This document shows positions 8,881 through 17,700 of a stretch of DNA of 64,000 nucleotides, in pieces (positions within the stretch are counted from its first letter, which is position 1; each line of letters begins with the position of its first letter). Position numbers and translations under genes: made by a program. Below the pieces are notes generated by a model, which searched no databases, had not been told where the DNA came from, and saw nothing but the letters and a program-made list of their open reading frames with translations. Source of the DNA: Legionella_C dresdenensis (GTDB lineage Bacteria; Pseudomonadota; Gammaproteobacteria; Legionellales; Legionellaceae); NCBI RefSeq assembly GCF_042649825.1, contig NZ_JBHSAB010000021.1, positions 1-64,000 of the forward strand. Direction: 5' to 3'.

Positions 8881-8908
8881 AAGCGACAAGATGGTCGCTT
8901 TTTTTTTA
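8881..8908 (+). terminator. rho-independent terminator between tRNA-Gly and tRNA-Cys
   Basis: AAGCGAC and GTCGCTT pair across a 6-nt loop and are followed by a run of nine T's. It lies inside the tRNA cluster with only about 18 bases before tRNA-Cys, so tRNA-Cys and tRNA-Leu need read-through or an unseen promoter. Confidence 0.8.
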
Positions 8909-8925
8909 GTGATCAAACTGATTTT

Positions 8926-8999
8926 GGCTGTGTGGCAGAGTGGTTATGCAGCGGCCTGCAAAGCCGTGTACGCCGGTTCGATTCCGGCCTCAGCCTCCA
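8926..8999 (+). tRNA. cysT: tRNA-Cys (GCA)
   Basis: This is a 74-nt cloverleaf with encoded CCA. The acceptor GGCTGTG pairs with CTCAGCC with one T-T mismatch. The anticodon loop CTGCAAA reads GCA. The discriminator base is T, as expected for tRNA-Cys. Confidence 0.97.
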
Positions 9000-9006
9000 A
9001 GATTAT

Positions 9007-9094
9007 GCCCAGGTGGCGAAACAGGTAGACGCAAGGGACTTAAAATCCCTCGGACCAAAAGTCCGTGCCGGTTCGACTCCGGCCCTGGGCACCA
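9007..9094 (+). tRNA. leuZ: tRNA-Leu (TAA)
   Basis: This is an 88-nt class II tRNA with a long variable arm (CGGACCAAAAGTCCG) and encoded CCA. The acceptor GCCCAGG/CCTGGGC pairs perfectly. The anticodon loop CTTAAAA reads TAA. It starts 7 bp after tRNA-Cys. Confidence 0.98.
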
Positions 9095-9244
9095 ATTACA
9101 CAATTTGTAATTGTTCGCCATAGTTCAAATTAGTACGTAACTGATTAATTTATAATAAAATAACATAAGCCTTCCTCTCTCAAATCGTTCTGAAGCATAT
9201 ATTATCCATAGGTAGTTCTTTAAAGTAAAAATTAGGTACGTACC

Positions 9245-9716
9245 TAAAGTTGTTTTTTGTTTATTTAAAGCACAGATTTTTAAATTTACCTCGATCTGCC
9301 CCCTCTCCCGCGAAAGGAATTTGAATAGTATACTGATGATCATTCGCGGGAGAGGGTTGGGGAGAGGGAATGTCACGAATTATTACCAAAGCCTCAAGGG
9401 AGGCATGGGAAAGATGATCGCTTATTTTTGGAAGCTGTTTGCTGGATCCTTCGAACAGGGGCTGCTTGGCGTGACTTACCATTAGACTATGGCAATAGGA
9501 CATAGTGTTGGTGGACTCAGTATGCTGCTCTGTAAGGATACTTTGCCTACGTAACTTTTTTGCGCGTTGCCTTAGTATCGATTTGTCCACTTCCCTCTCC
9601 CCAACCCTCTCCCGCGATGAACCATCAGTATACTATTCAAATTCCTTTCGCGGGAGAGGGGGCAGATCGAGGTAAATTTAAAAATCTGTGCTTTAAATAA
9701 ACAAAAAATAACTTTA
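9245..9716. repeat. large inverted repeat, two ~126-bp arms around a 220-bp centre
   Basis: The left arm (9245-9370) and right arm (9591-9716) are near-perfect reverse complements, differing mainly around 9336-9343. Each arm contains a cgggagaggg REP-like unit. The 220-bp centre has no recognisable gene. An antisense open frame (9590-9261) runs through the repeat and is probably fortuitous, because its C-terminal half is translated REP sequence. The structure resembles a MITE or a paired-REP insertion. It accounts for most of the gene-free stretch 9095-9853; the rest shows no feature. Confidence 0.8.
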
Positions 9717-9853
9717 GGAAGGTTGAAAATAAGTTAACTCTAATAACGAAGCTAATCATTTCTAAGCCAATGATTGCAAAGGGGTGGGGTGCGTGTTATC
9801 AATAAGAATTAGCGGTTCTAATTTGACCTCCCATTTTAAGTAAGTAAATAAAC

Positions 9854-10123
9854 ATGTATAAATTTATTGATTTTTTTAAAGACAGTGAAAACCGAGTAGT
9901 AATATTCCAATTTCCTAACTGGCCTTTAATCTTGTGGTTTGTATTCACGCTATTGGATTTTCTTTGGAGTAGCAGTCAGTCAAGAGTGAGTTTGCTTTTT
10001 CATATGCTCCGGTTTGGGTTTATCTTTACATGGGCATGGTTGGAGATATCCAGTGGAGTGAATTACTTTCGCCGCACACTGGGATTTGTGGTGTTAATTG
10101 CTGTGCTCATTTCTAATCTATAA
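9854..10123 (+). CDS. small integral membrane protein, 89 aa
   Basis: I do not recognise the family. The protein starts MYKFIDFFKDSENRVVIF and contains three hydrophobic segments: about 25-37 (WPLILWFVFTLLDFLW), about 46-62 and about 73-88. This suggests a three-helix inner-membrane protein with a short soluble N-terminus. The aromatic-rich composition and uninterrupted frame make it credible. The upstream region has only a weak AAGTAAG ribosome-binding match. It stands alone between the large inverted repeat and the repeat at 10171. Confidence 0.65.
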   Translation: MYKFIDFFKDSENRVVIFQFPNWPLILWFVFTLLDFLWSSSQSRVSLLFHMLRFGFIFTWAWLEISSGVNYFRRTLGFVVLIAVLISNL

Positions 10124-10170
10124 TTTGAAGCTGGGATGATCAAATCTATTAAGCTGCGTCACTTCTAGAG

Positions 10171-10277
10171 AGTAGCCTTGATGCAGCGAAGCGTAATCAA
10201 GGTTTCAATCGCGTGTTTAGTCCCTCATGCCTTGCAAGTTCAGAGCAGTAAGCCCTTTAAAGGAAAGGGCTTACTGC
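10171..10277. repeat. GATGCAGCG repeat plus 14-bp perfect hairpin
   Basis: AGTAGCCTTGATGCAGCG...AATCAAGG (10171-10203) recurs at 47921, 52071, 52179 (inverted) and 53897 (inverted). It is followed by a conserved GCCTTGCAAGTTCAGAGC and a hairpin: GCAGTAAGCCCTTT (10245-10258) pairs perfectly with 10264-10277. The hairpin overlaps the stop codon of the minus-strand ATPase gene but lacks a T-run. Confidence 0.7.
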
Positions 10278-10846
10278 AGAGATTGGTACTGGTTTATAGA
10301 TGACAGAATAAACTGAACTCTAGCTCTTACATCTACTTTAGGTAGCTCTATAGTTTGATATCCACACTTGAGGTAGAAAGATACGACCTTTTCAAAGTCG
10401 TCAACACTCTTTTTGAATGAGTGCTTTCGTGTCTCGTTCTGACAGTAAATTTCTTCCCATGGAGGCGTTATATAGACAGCATGAAAATATCTTAAATTGT
10501 TAATGAAAAAGTCATACTTATCTGAGTCTATTGTATTTAAACTTTTGTAGTAACGTATTCCTTCCAAATAGCTCCTGTCAAAAAATATTGTATTGTCATA
10601 TATATCAGTCATTGCCTTGGCTCGATGAAAATCATCAAGTGATTTTTCGATAAGCAGCTTACAAAAGCCGCCACGATCTTGCCATGGAGTATTTTGTCCA
10701 TTTTTATTTAATTGTTGATTCACAATTTCTGTAGCAGCTTCTGGAACGACAGCGTAACCCATTTTGCTTAATTCATTAATAAGAGTTGTTTTTCCACCAC
10801 CAGAACAACCAGAAATGACGATTAATTTATTAGGTGTATCTAGCAT
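10271..10846 (-). CDS. AAA/P-loop NTPase (AAA_28-like), 191 aa
   Basis: A Walker A motif GCSGGGKTT sits about 12-20 residues from the ATG at 10846; a GTG at 10870 is an alternative start. The FFDRSYLEG segment fits the Walker B/lid region of small predicted nucleotide kinases and AAA_28 ATPases. The length is typical of such single-domain proteins. These resemble nucleoside or nicotinamide-riboside kinase-like folds, but the substrate is not evident. The gene stands alone, and its stop codon falls within the hairpin at 10245-10277. Its AT-rich composition suggests accessory status. Confidence 0.8.
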   Translation of the reverse strand: MLDTPNKLIVISGCSGGGKTTLINELSKMGYAVVPEAATEIVNQQLNKNGQNTPWQDRGGFCKLLIEKSLDDFHRAKAMTDIYDNTIFFDRSYLEGIRYYKSLNTIDSDKYDFFINNLRYFHAVYITPPWEEIYCQNETRKHSFKKSVDDFEKVVSFYLKCGYQTIELPKVDVRARVQFILSSINQYQSLQ

Positions 10847-10983
10847 AACGTTTAGGTTTCTCGATAACACAAATCTTTTGTTTTAATTTAATAATAATTC
10901 ATTATGCGGAGCAACATAATCAAGCTTTAACCCTATTGAAAAATTGAGTGTTGGGCTTTGCAGCCCCACACTACAATAACTGC

Positions 10984-11427
10984 TTAGTCGTCTTGATGGC
11001 AATTTTTGAATTTAGCTGCCATTTTTTCTTCCATTTTTTGCATTTTGCTTTGCAGCGCTGTTCTTTGATCAGCATTCAGCACGTTAAAAATTTGATTTTT
11101 AGCATTGATCTTGGCTTTGATCATATTACCAATCAGAGTTGTTTTCTTATCAACCAGGCCATTCACAGTTGATTGATCCATAGAAGCAGACATGCTTTGC
11201 TGCTGAATTTGAGTATTCAGATCTTGCATTTGCGCTGCATTGTCTTTAATAGTTGATTTTAATTGATCTAAAACGGGTTTGATTTTTTCTCTTTGGCTAT
11301 TATCGAGTTTTAAAGAGGAAATCATTTCTTTAAGGCCTTCCCCACAGCTGCCTGAATGGGCAAATGTGACTTGGCTCAGGGCAAAAGAAGAGGCCAGAAC
11401 AACAACTCCTAATAATTTTTTATACAT
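10984..11427 (-). CDS. Spy/CpxP-like periplasmic protein
   Basis: The 147-aa protein has a signal peptide (MYKKLLGVVVLASSFALSQ, cleavage after about Ala23 in VTFAHS). The mature region is an all-helical LTXXQ-type domain with two degenerate repeats: LDNSQREKI (about 41-49) and LNADQRTALQ (about 117-126). Spy and CpxP are periplasmic chaperones or envelope-stress adaptors in E. coli. The Met- and Gln-rich helices fit this fold. The SD AAGGAAAG is well placed. It is monocistronic and divergent from the 1000-aa ankyrin-family gene. Confidence 0.8.
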   Translation of the reverse strand: MYKKLLGVVVLASSFALSQVTFAHSGSCGEGLKEMISSLKLDNSQREKIKPVLDQLKSTIKDNAAQMQDLNTQIQQQSMSASMDQSTVNGLVDKKTTLIGNMIKAKINAKNQIFNVLNADQRTALQSKMQKMEEKMAAKFKNCHQDD

Positions 11428-11590
11428 GATCTTTCCTTAGTTGAAAATTATTATTAGAAAATCTGTAAGCTATTTAAAGATAGCAGACGAATGGAAATTT
11501 GCATTCTGAATAAAATTAACTCTGGTGGTTGTGATAGGATGTATTTGTGTTTTAAAATGTCGCATATTGATTTTTTCATGGTCTCTCAAT

Positions 11591-14500
11591 GTGTCTATAA
11601 TCTCTCAAATTAAACAGGCTGTTGATATTCAGGATGTCGATGTCCTCAAACGGTTATTAAATGAAAATCAGGATCTTGATTTAAATCACATTACCCCTAA
11701 CAAGCTTTCTATATTATGGTGGGCATTACATCCGCCTGCGGGTAAACAACCGGCACGAGAAATAATTTACTGTCTCCTGAATACTGGAAAAATTGATCCT
11801 TTTCAGGAATATGCAGACACATTTGCTACATGGTATGTTGCTGACAAAACCCGCTTTAGGGAAATGCCAGCCAACTGGTTATTTCAGGTGCTCTGCGTTT
11901 ATGAAAATAATTATCAGCAACAGCATGTGATTGAAAATGAGGGCGCTTTAGAGCGTTTTGCAAATGATGGGCAAAATACGCATGACAGCTTTGTAGTCAG
12001 AGCTGTCGATAGCAGTATTGTTGCGCTTTATCAACGTTATCAACGGCTTGCAATGCCGGTACAAAGCCTTGATAGCTTTTTAAGTCAATTAAAGCCCGAT
12101 AATCATCTCTCAGGGCAAGAAATAAAAGCAGCCAAAATAGCTTGTAGCCGGATTAAAACACAACCGGAAAATCGTCAGTATGCAGTATCTGAAACAGAAA
12201 AAACGTTTCTGACTAATCAGCAGGTATTGAATTTGTTGTGGCAGGCTGTTAATGACGCCAATCCACAGGCGTTTGTTGCCGGTATCGACATGTCCCCCAC
12301 TGAAGTTCTGATGCGCAAATATCAATTGGTCAAGCATCTTGCCATGGCGCAAAATGAGTATGGTACAAACCATGCTGCCTGCTGGATGGGTACTAGAAAC
12401 CAGATCGTCAGCAGCCTTGATGCTATCCATATCGATGTCAAAATTGCTCAGGAAGTGGCAGTGACTGAAAAATGGATAGGATATCAATATATTGCTTACA
12501 GTAAAAAACGGCTTGAAGAGTTAGCGCAAACACAACCGAAACTGTTTCGGGATTATCTGCGTTTTTATCACTTGCGGGGATTGCCGGGGGGCTGCCGGCA
12601 GGATGAGAAAACACCAGAGGATTTACAACATTGGGTGGTTGCTGCTCATGACCAGTTTGAGAGCGAGATCAGGGGTTATTACCAAAGTGTAAAACCTGAA
12701 CAACGGCAAATCACTTCGGAAAAGTTTGACTCGTTACTGGCGCTCTTGCGGGATCCTTATTCGCTCAGTGAAACAGGGGGATTGGAATCCCAATTAATAG
12801 CTGGTTTGAAGAAGCTGGAAAATATACTGACTAATCTGTTTGAGAGTAATGTGTCGCTGGGGACTAACTTGTTTGGTTCTTCCAAGGCTGATTTGCAAAT
12901 CAAAGTCGAACAGATTATTACGCACTATTGTAGCGGCATGTTAACTCAATCGACTGATTTCATTCAAACCATGACAACTGAGGTCATTGACTGCATGCCG
13001 CAGGCAATCACGTCGGCTACGTTAAAAGAGCGTCTACTGACGGGTGAAAGCGGCGCTCTTTGGAAGTCTTTGTTTGAGCGCTTGACGCCTGAGCAGACTG
13101 AACAGAGATTGAATCATCTTAAGGTGAAATGCATTCAATTAATCAGTGAAAACAAAAACCTGACTCATCCGCGCTATTTCTGGTTAACACTGGCAGATAT
13201 GTTAATTGAAAAATTCGGTCAGGATAGCGCTCTTGCTAAATGGTTTAATACCTTGCCCAAGTCGACAAGACAAAATTTTTCTCAACAGATATTGAATAAA
13301 TATGGCTATTCGTTAACTGAGGTCAGCGAGCATGCTCTGATTGAAGATGCCTTTATCTTTGGACTGGAGGAGGGCTATATCAATCATTTGGAATGTAATC
13401 AGCTTATTATTATAAAAGATAAGGATTTGCGTGGTTTTGATTTAAGTACGGTTGATTTAACTCATATTGAATTTATTAACTGCGATCTGCGTTTAACTGG
13501 CATTTTTGCAAACCCTGGCATCAAAGCAAGCCATATTGAACACAATCAGCTCGATAGTCGATTTTTTTCCAATGCCGTAAAAGCCCGTAATGTAAATGCT
13601 GTCCGTTTTGCCGCTTTATCTCCCAAAGCTGAAAATTTTTTTGGCGAGTACGAGTATCATGAATATGTACTCGAGCGATTAATTTTTTCAGGATTAAGTA
13701 GTAATGCAAGACTGGGACTACCTGTTCGTGATTCCGATTTACCTGTTATTGAGATGATAAAATGCATTATTACCAGTCCTTATTTTACCCAGCGGCATTT
13801 TCAGGATTCGTCTACATTATTCAGAGCAGTTGAATCAGGGATTATGGAACTGGTACGTTTGGCATTGGATAGCCGCCATTGTAAAGCAGAGTCGTTTTTT
13901 ATTTATAAAAATGATTATGGACAGCGAAGCCTGAACAATACTACGTTGCACGCAGCGATAGCAAGAGGTGTCGGCCAAAGAAATCCACAAATTTTACAGG
14001 CGTTGTTACAAAGTCCCCTGATGACATCGGAAGTACTGCGGGTTAAAAACGGATTGCGCGATGCCCTTGTCTCTGCTCTGGTTAGTAGTTATCCCGCGTT
14101 GGCTTATCCAATTATGGGTAGTAAATATTGTACTGAGCAAATGATACGAGAGGCCTTGCCAGCAACTCAAATATATAGCTATTCCACCCCTTACGGTCCG
14201 AAGATTCTCAATAAATATTTTAATTTGCCTCGTGCTTACCAGGATTGCTATCAGAGATGTGAGGGTTCGGAACTGGATAAAGCATGTGCGTTGCTAGTTG
14301 ATTACACAAAGGGCGATTCGCGTATCCTGCGTTTTTTTACCGGTCATTGGAACCGTCACCATATTGAGGACGTAAACCGGATTTTGGCTATGGTGAAGAG
14401 AAAGCAGATTGTGAATGTTGATCAGCTTTTAGAGAAACTTTATCAGATTGACTTTTTCAACCACCCTGGCTCATTAGCTTCTCGAACGTTGTTTATTGCC

Positions 14501-14593
14501 AAAGAATATAAAAAATTATTGCTTAATCCGGAGGCTGTGCAGGCGCCGGATGCATTGCAGAGCAATCAAGGTTTGACTATGTTGGGAAGTTGA
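11591..14593 (+). CDS. giant effector-like protein, 1000 aa, paralogue of the 1752 and 62074 genes
   Basis: The GTG at 11591 is chosen because it aligns with the N-termini of both paralogues; a longer in-frame GTG lies at 11525. N-terminal module: LSILWWALHPPAGK. Long helical middle: QVLNLLWQAVND and CWMGTRNQIVSS (about 263-274), shared with the protein at 62074 at almost the same position. Pentapeptide-like block: DLRGFDLSTVDLTHIEF (about 609). A degenerate ankyrin-like region follows, then the C-terminal module: KACALLVDY, RFFTGHWNRHH, GSLASRTLFIAKEY. It has no signal peptide or membrane segments. It is convergent with the RecB-like gene, 4 bp apart. A secreted host-directed role is inferred from architecture. 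Confidence 0.85.
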   Translation: MSIISQIKQAVDIQDVDVLKRLLNENQDLDLNHITPNKLSILWWALHPPAGKQPAREIIYCLLNTGKIDPFQEYADTFATWYVADKTRFREMPANWLFQVLCVYENNYQQQHVIENEGALERFANDGQNTHDSFVVRAVDSSIVALYQRYQRLAMPVQSLDSFLSQLKPDNHLSGQEIKAAKIACSRIKTQPENRQYAVSETEKTFLTNQQVLNLLWQAVNDANPQAFVAGIDMSPTEVLMRKYQLVKHLAMAQNEYGTNHAACWMGTRNQIVSSLDAIHIDVKIAQEVAVTEKWIGYQYIAYSKKRLEELAQTQPKLFRDYLRFYHLRGLPGGCRQDEKTPEDLQHWVVAAHDQFESEIRGYYQSVKPEQRQITSEKFDSLLALLRDPYSLSETGGLESQLIAGLKKLENILTNLFESNVSLGTNLFGSSKADLQIKVEQIITHYCSGMLTQSTDFIQTMTTEVIDCMPQAITSATLKERLLTGESGALWKSLFERLTPEQTEQRLNHLKVKCIQLISENKNLTHPRYFWLTLADMLIEKFGQDSALAKWFNTLPKSTRQNFSQQILNKYGYSLTEVSEHALIEDAFIFGLEEGYINHLECNQLIIIKDKDLRGFDLSTVDLTHIEFINCDLRLTGIFANPGIKASHIEHNQLDSRFFSNAVKARNVNAVRFAALSPKAENFFGEYEYHEYVLERLIFSGLSSNARLGLPVRDSDLPVIEMIKCIITSPYFTQRHFQDSSTLFRAVESGIMELVRLALDSRHCKAESFFIYKNDYGQRSLNNTTLHAAIARGVGQRNPQILQALLQSPLMTSEVLRVKNGLRDALVSALVSSYPALAYPIMGSKYCTEQMIREALPATQIYSYSTPYGPKILNKYFNLPRAYQDCYQRCEGSELDKACALLVDYTKGDSRILRFFTGHWNRHHIEDVNRILAMVKRKQIVNVDQLLEKLYQIDFFNHPGSLASRTLFIAKEYKKLLLNPEAVQAPDALQSNQGLTMLGS

Positions 14594-14597
14594 ATGT

Positions 14598-17117
14598 TTA
14601 TGCATCGGCCCTATAACGGCAAAGCCCATTAAAGTCGCATTGTTGACAGGTGGTGGCAGTGATTGGATTGGGCGCACAAAATCCGCTGGCATATTCGTTG
14701 ACTAATGCCTGCAGTTGTTCGCGCCACTTTTCCCGATAATCATGCCAGCTTTCATCGTCCTTGATGGCGTTAATGCCTTTTGATTTGGTTTCTTCGCTAA
14801 ACCCCTTACAGGTTAACTGACCATGTTTCAGGCTGTTAAATACTATGGTATTGATCGTTTCATCCAGCAGGGCATACAGTAATAGCTGCGGTTCTTTGGG
14901 GCGATCTTCAACCCAGGGCGTGCCAGTGGGTAATGAACTTTTGTAGTCAATAACCCATTTTTTGCCATTTTCAACATGATCAAGCCGGTCAATACGTAAT
15001 TTGAAGTTGATATCTCCCAATTGTAGGTTAAACTCCTGTTCTAACGCTGCAATACTGAAGGGCGGTCTTTGCTTATCCCATTCAAAACTTGCTTCAACAA
15101 GACGGGTCAGCCGCGCTGTTTCAACCTGTTGAATCAGGGAGGAAAAAGAGTAGGGGCGTAATTGCCGGGCTGAAGACAGTGCGTTATGAATGGCCTGTCG
15201 GATTTTTTGTTCAAGCGCTTCATCAGTAAGTTGAAGCAGAGTGTTTTGGTCCTGAATGTCTTGCCACAATAATTCCATCACCTTATGGATAATCTGGCCG
15301 CGCTCCATCCGATCCGGGCCGTCTGAAGCGCTGACCGGCCTGTCTTTGGCATGAAGGCGATGGGCTGCGAATGCGCGGAATGGGCATTTTGCCTGGTTGG
15401 CGAGCAAAGCGGAGCCGCCAGTAGTCGTTTCATCGGCCAATAACGGAAATAAGTACTCTTCGTGATACATTTCCAGATTATTTTGAGCAGATGAAACAGA
15501 GACCGGCTCAGGAATATAGGCTGGCAAATCAGTTAATAGCGGCGTTGGCAGATTAACTTTGTCTTTGCTCAATTGCGAAAAACTGAATAGCGTATTGGCG
15601 CTGCTATTTTTAAATCGCTGCAATGTTTTTTGCGCCATGCGCAGTTCTTTCTGTAAATCCGCATGCGGCATTTGTCTTTGTCGTTGCAATTCGATGGGAA
15701 TAAAGGCTGACAGACGCGATTTCTGCGGTATATTTTCATCGGTCATGCCGGTTACCCATAAGCTGTCATAAAGCGTCCCAGCCGCTTCCAGCAAACTGGT
15801 TATCTGGATGGGCGCGGAAGATTTTTCCGGCTGAAAAGGGGTGGTTTTAGCCAAATTGGAAATGGCGTCAAGTGCCTGTGCGCAGGTCATGGTATGGTTT
15901 AAAAAGCCAAATTGCTGTAAATCATCGAATAAAGTCAGCAGGCGGTTGTAACATTGGTAGGCTGCTGAAGTTAACGGATAATCGCCGGGAAAGCCGAACT
16001 GGAACAAGCGGTTTTTAAATAATTCAGTCCATTCTGAGGGCGAAGCGTGATCAGGATAAAGCTTTACTGCTTTTAACAGCTCACATAATTTCGGCGCGTG
16101 GTTGTTTAATTGGCCAAGCAGTAATTCCATATCAATTTTCTGCTCTTGTAGGGCACAACAGCTTTGCAAGGCTTCTGCGCGAGCCAGCATTTCAGAATTG
16201 GCAGAGCCGGAGTAGGGCGACTGCAGTAATAATCGTGCCTGGTGGTTGGTCAGAGTTTTACCGTCAATACTTAACCAATTCAAGGCATGCGCCACTAATT
16301 CATAATTAAACAATGGTTGGCTGTATGCGATATTGAAACTGGTTTCTGGCAGTTTCTGCAATAATAATCGATTTAATAATGAGGCTCTTTCCTCCAGATC
16401 AGGAAGAACAACTCCGATATTTTGCTTGCCAGACGCTAATTGCCGTTCAAGCCAGGCGATGAGTTGGGAATATTCATTCAATTCATCTGCTGCGCTATAA
16501 AAGAGAGGACTATTCTGTTGATCGGCCAAATCCAGATGCAAAACAGGCGCGCCATGGTTGTTTAAATAAGACTGCAGACTTTGTTGTTGCGGTGTGTAGT
16601 CGTCAAAACAATACCAAATCTGGGTTTGGTGTGTAGCTTTGAAACGGCATTGAATCAGATAATCTGCAATTTGCTCGGTAGTAATGGCATTGAGTTCATC
16701 AAGGCGGCGCTGAAAGCACTGGGCCCAGAGTTGAAACTGCCGAGTCTGAGCGGTAAGGCCAAAAGCTGTGTCATCGATGGGCTGCTGCCAGCGAATACAG
16801 CGGTTCCAGGCTTCCTGAATTTCATCGATCAAACCTTGATTAACAGGAAAATCCTGTTTAATGATCTCCGCCCATAAAAAACGCACTTGCTGTTGTGTCA
16901 GCAAGATTGGCAAATTGGCTTGCGGGTTTTGGTGGCTGTAGTTCCTGAATAGGAGTTGCAGGTATTGCTGATAGGGAATACAGCAGGGTTTTTCAAGGAC
17001 AGTCCGGCTTTGGCTGTTCAGAAAATCCTCCAGCAGACTGTATGCCAGATGGTTATTCGGAGTAATAACAATGGCGCCTTGCGCCATCAGGTCGAAAAAA
17101 GCGGTACGATCAGTCAT
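14598..17117 (-). CDS. RecB/AddB-like PD-(D/E)XK nuclease, probable DNA repair protein
   Basis: The 839-aa protein has a helicase-like, probably inactive N-terminal region. Its C-terminal nuclease domain (about 575-835) shows GQIIHKVMELLW, the metal-binding Asp in LRIDRLDHV and VIDYKSS. Four cysteines frame the nuclease as in the AddB iron-sulfur fold: one in AKCPFRAF and three in TTCQQCDFNGLC. This matches the proteobacterial 'probable DNA repair protein' family related to AddB/RecB. No clear Walker A is seen, so helicase activity is doubtful. The ATG at 17117 overlaps the upstream membrane-protein gene by 8 bp (ATGACTGA), indicating translational coupling. Confidence 0.85.
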   Translation of the reverse strand: MTDRTAFFDLMAQGAIVITPNNHLAYSLLEDFLNSQSRTVLEKPCCIPYQQYLQLLFRNYSHQNPQANLPILLTQQQVRFLWAEIIKQDFPVNQGLIDEIQEAWNRCIRWQQPIDDTAFGLTAQTRQFQLWAQCFQRRLDELNAITTEQIADYLIQCRFKATHQTQIWYCFDDYTPQQQSLQSYLNNHGAPVLHLDLADQQNSPLFYSAADELNEYSQLIAWLERQLASGKQNIGVVLPDLEERASLLNRLLLQKLPETSFNIAYSQPLFNYELVAHALNWLSIDGKTLTNHQARLLLQSPYSGSANSEMLARAEALQSCCALQEQKIDMELLLGQLNNHAPKLCELLKAVKLYPDHASPSEWTELFKNRLFQFGFPGDYPLTSAAYQCYNRLLTLFDDLQQFGFLNHTMTCAQALDAISNLAKTTPFQPEKSSAPIQITSLLEAAGTLYDSLWVTGMTDENIPQKSRLSAFIPIELQRQRQMPHADLQKELRMAQKTLQRFKNSSANTLFSFSQLSKDKVNLPTPLLTDLPAYIPEPVSVSSAQNNLEMYHEEYLFPLLADETTTGGSALLANQAKCPFRAFAAHRLHAKDRPVSASDGPDRMERGQIIHKVMELLWQDIQDQNTLLQLTDEALEQKIRQAIHNALSSARQLRPYSFSSLIQQVETARLTRLVEASFEWDKQRPPFSIAALEQEFNLQLGDINFKLRIDRLDHVENGKKWVIDYKSSLPTGTPWVEDRPKEPQLLLYALLDETINTIVFNSLKHGQLTCKGFSEETKSKGINAIKDDESWHDYREKWREQLQALVNEYASGFCAPNPITATTCQQCDFNGLCRYRADA

Positions 17118-17622
17118 GGGATTGGTCAATCGGCTGAGCAGGCTTTATTCCGCTTGCGGTGAGCAGCCCAGGGAAAAAATGCCGGTTAAAGTAAACTGCT
17201 GCCAGACCTGTTATCGGGATTAACCATAACCCGACTATAAGCGTAATCGACAGCAAGATTGCCCCATATAAAACCAGACAGTCTTCCCAGTCCTTTACCT
17301 GCTGGAAAATCGGCGCCTCATAATAATAGCCATGACCAAGAAGCACCAGACTAATGAGTAATATGGCAATAATGGCCAGCAGGAAGCCTAGCAGCAGGGC
17401 TTTATACCACTGCTTTTGCCGGGCAATTGCGGCGCCAAACAGGTAGCCTGCAAAAGCGCCGGTGATTGGGGTTATGAGCAGAGCCGGAAACAGGGGTAAT
17501 AATTTGCTTTCCTGTAATGACAGCAGGGTATATTTGGTAAAGAGCAGGAATAGTAATGAATAAATAGCAAAGAATATTGCTGCGGCAAAACGGGCTGCAG
17601 TAGCTGTGTCATTATTAGTCAT
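17110..17622 (-). CDS. multi-pass membrane protein, 170 aa
   Basis: I do not recognise a named family. Four hydrophobic stretches are visible: about 10-32, 40-66, 74-97 and 118-146. The N-terminus is short and cytosolic-looking (MTNNDTATAARF), and the C-terminal tail is polar. Its stop overlaps the start of the RecB-like nuclease gene by 8 bp, so the two are co-transcribed. A functional link is unproven. It is probably an inner-membrane protein of unknown role. Confidence 0.75.
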   Translation of the reverse strand: MTNNDTATAARFAAAIFFAIYSLLFLLFTKYTLLSLQESKLLPLFPALLITPITGAFAGYLFGAAIARQKQWYKALLLGFLLAIIAILLISLVLLGHGYYYEAPIFQQVKDWEDCLVLYGAILLSITLIVGLWLIPITGLAAVYFNRHFFPGLLTASGIKPAQPIDQSHD

Positions 17623-17700
17623 AATAGTTATGGTGCTGGATGATAGGCATGATGATAACCTGTAGTGTTTGGCTTGTCATCCAGAAAAGCATGTAAAGCC

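Noticed and set aside
9261..9590. 109-codon antisense frame within the large inverted repeat
   Set aside because: Its C-terminal half is REP-derived sequence and no SD is present; kept only as part of the repeat description.
10245..10277. 14-bp hairpin as terminator of the P-loop ATPase gene
   Set aside because: It includes the stop codon and has no T-run; the sequence recurs with a repeat family elsewhere.
11525..11590. 22-residue N-terminal extension of the 1000-aa protein
   Set aside because: Both paralogues begin at the position of the GTG at 11591, and the extension has no SD.
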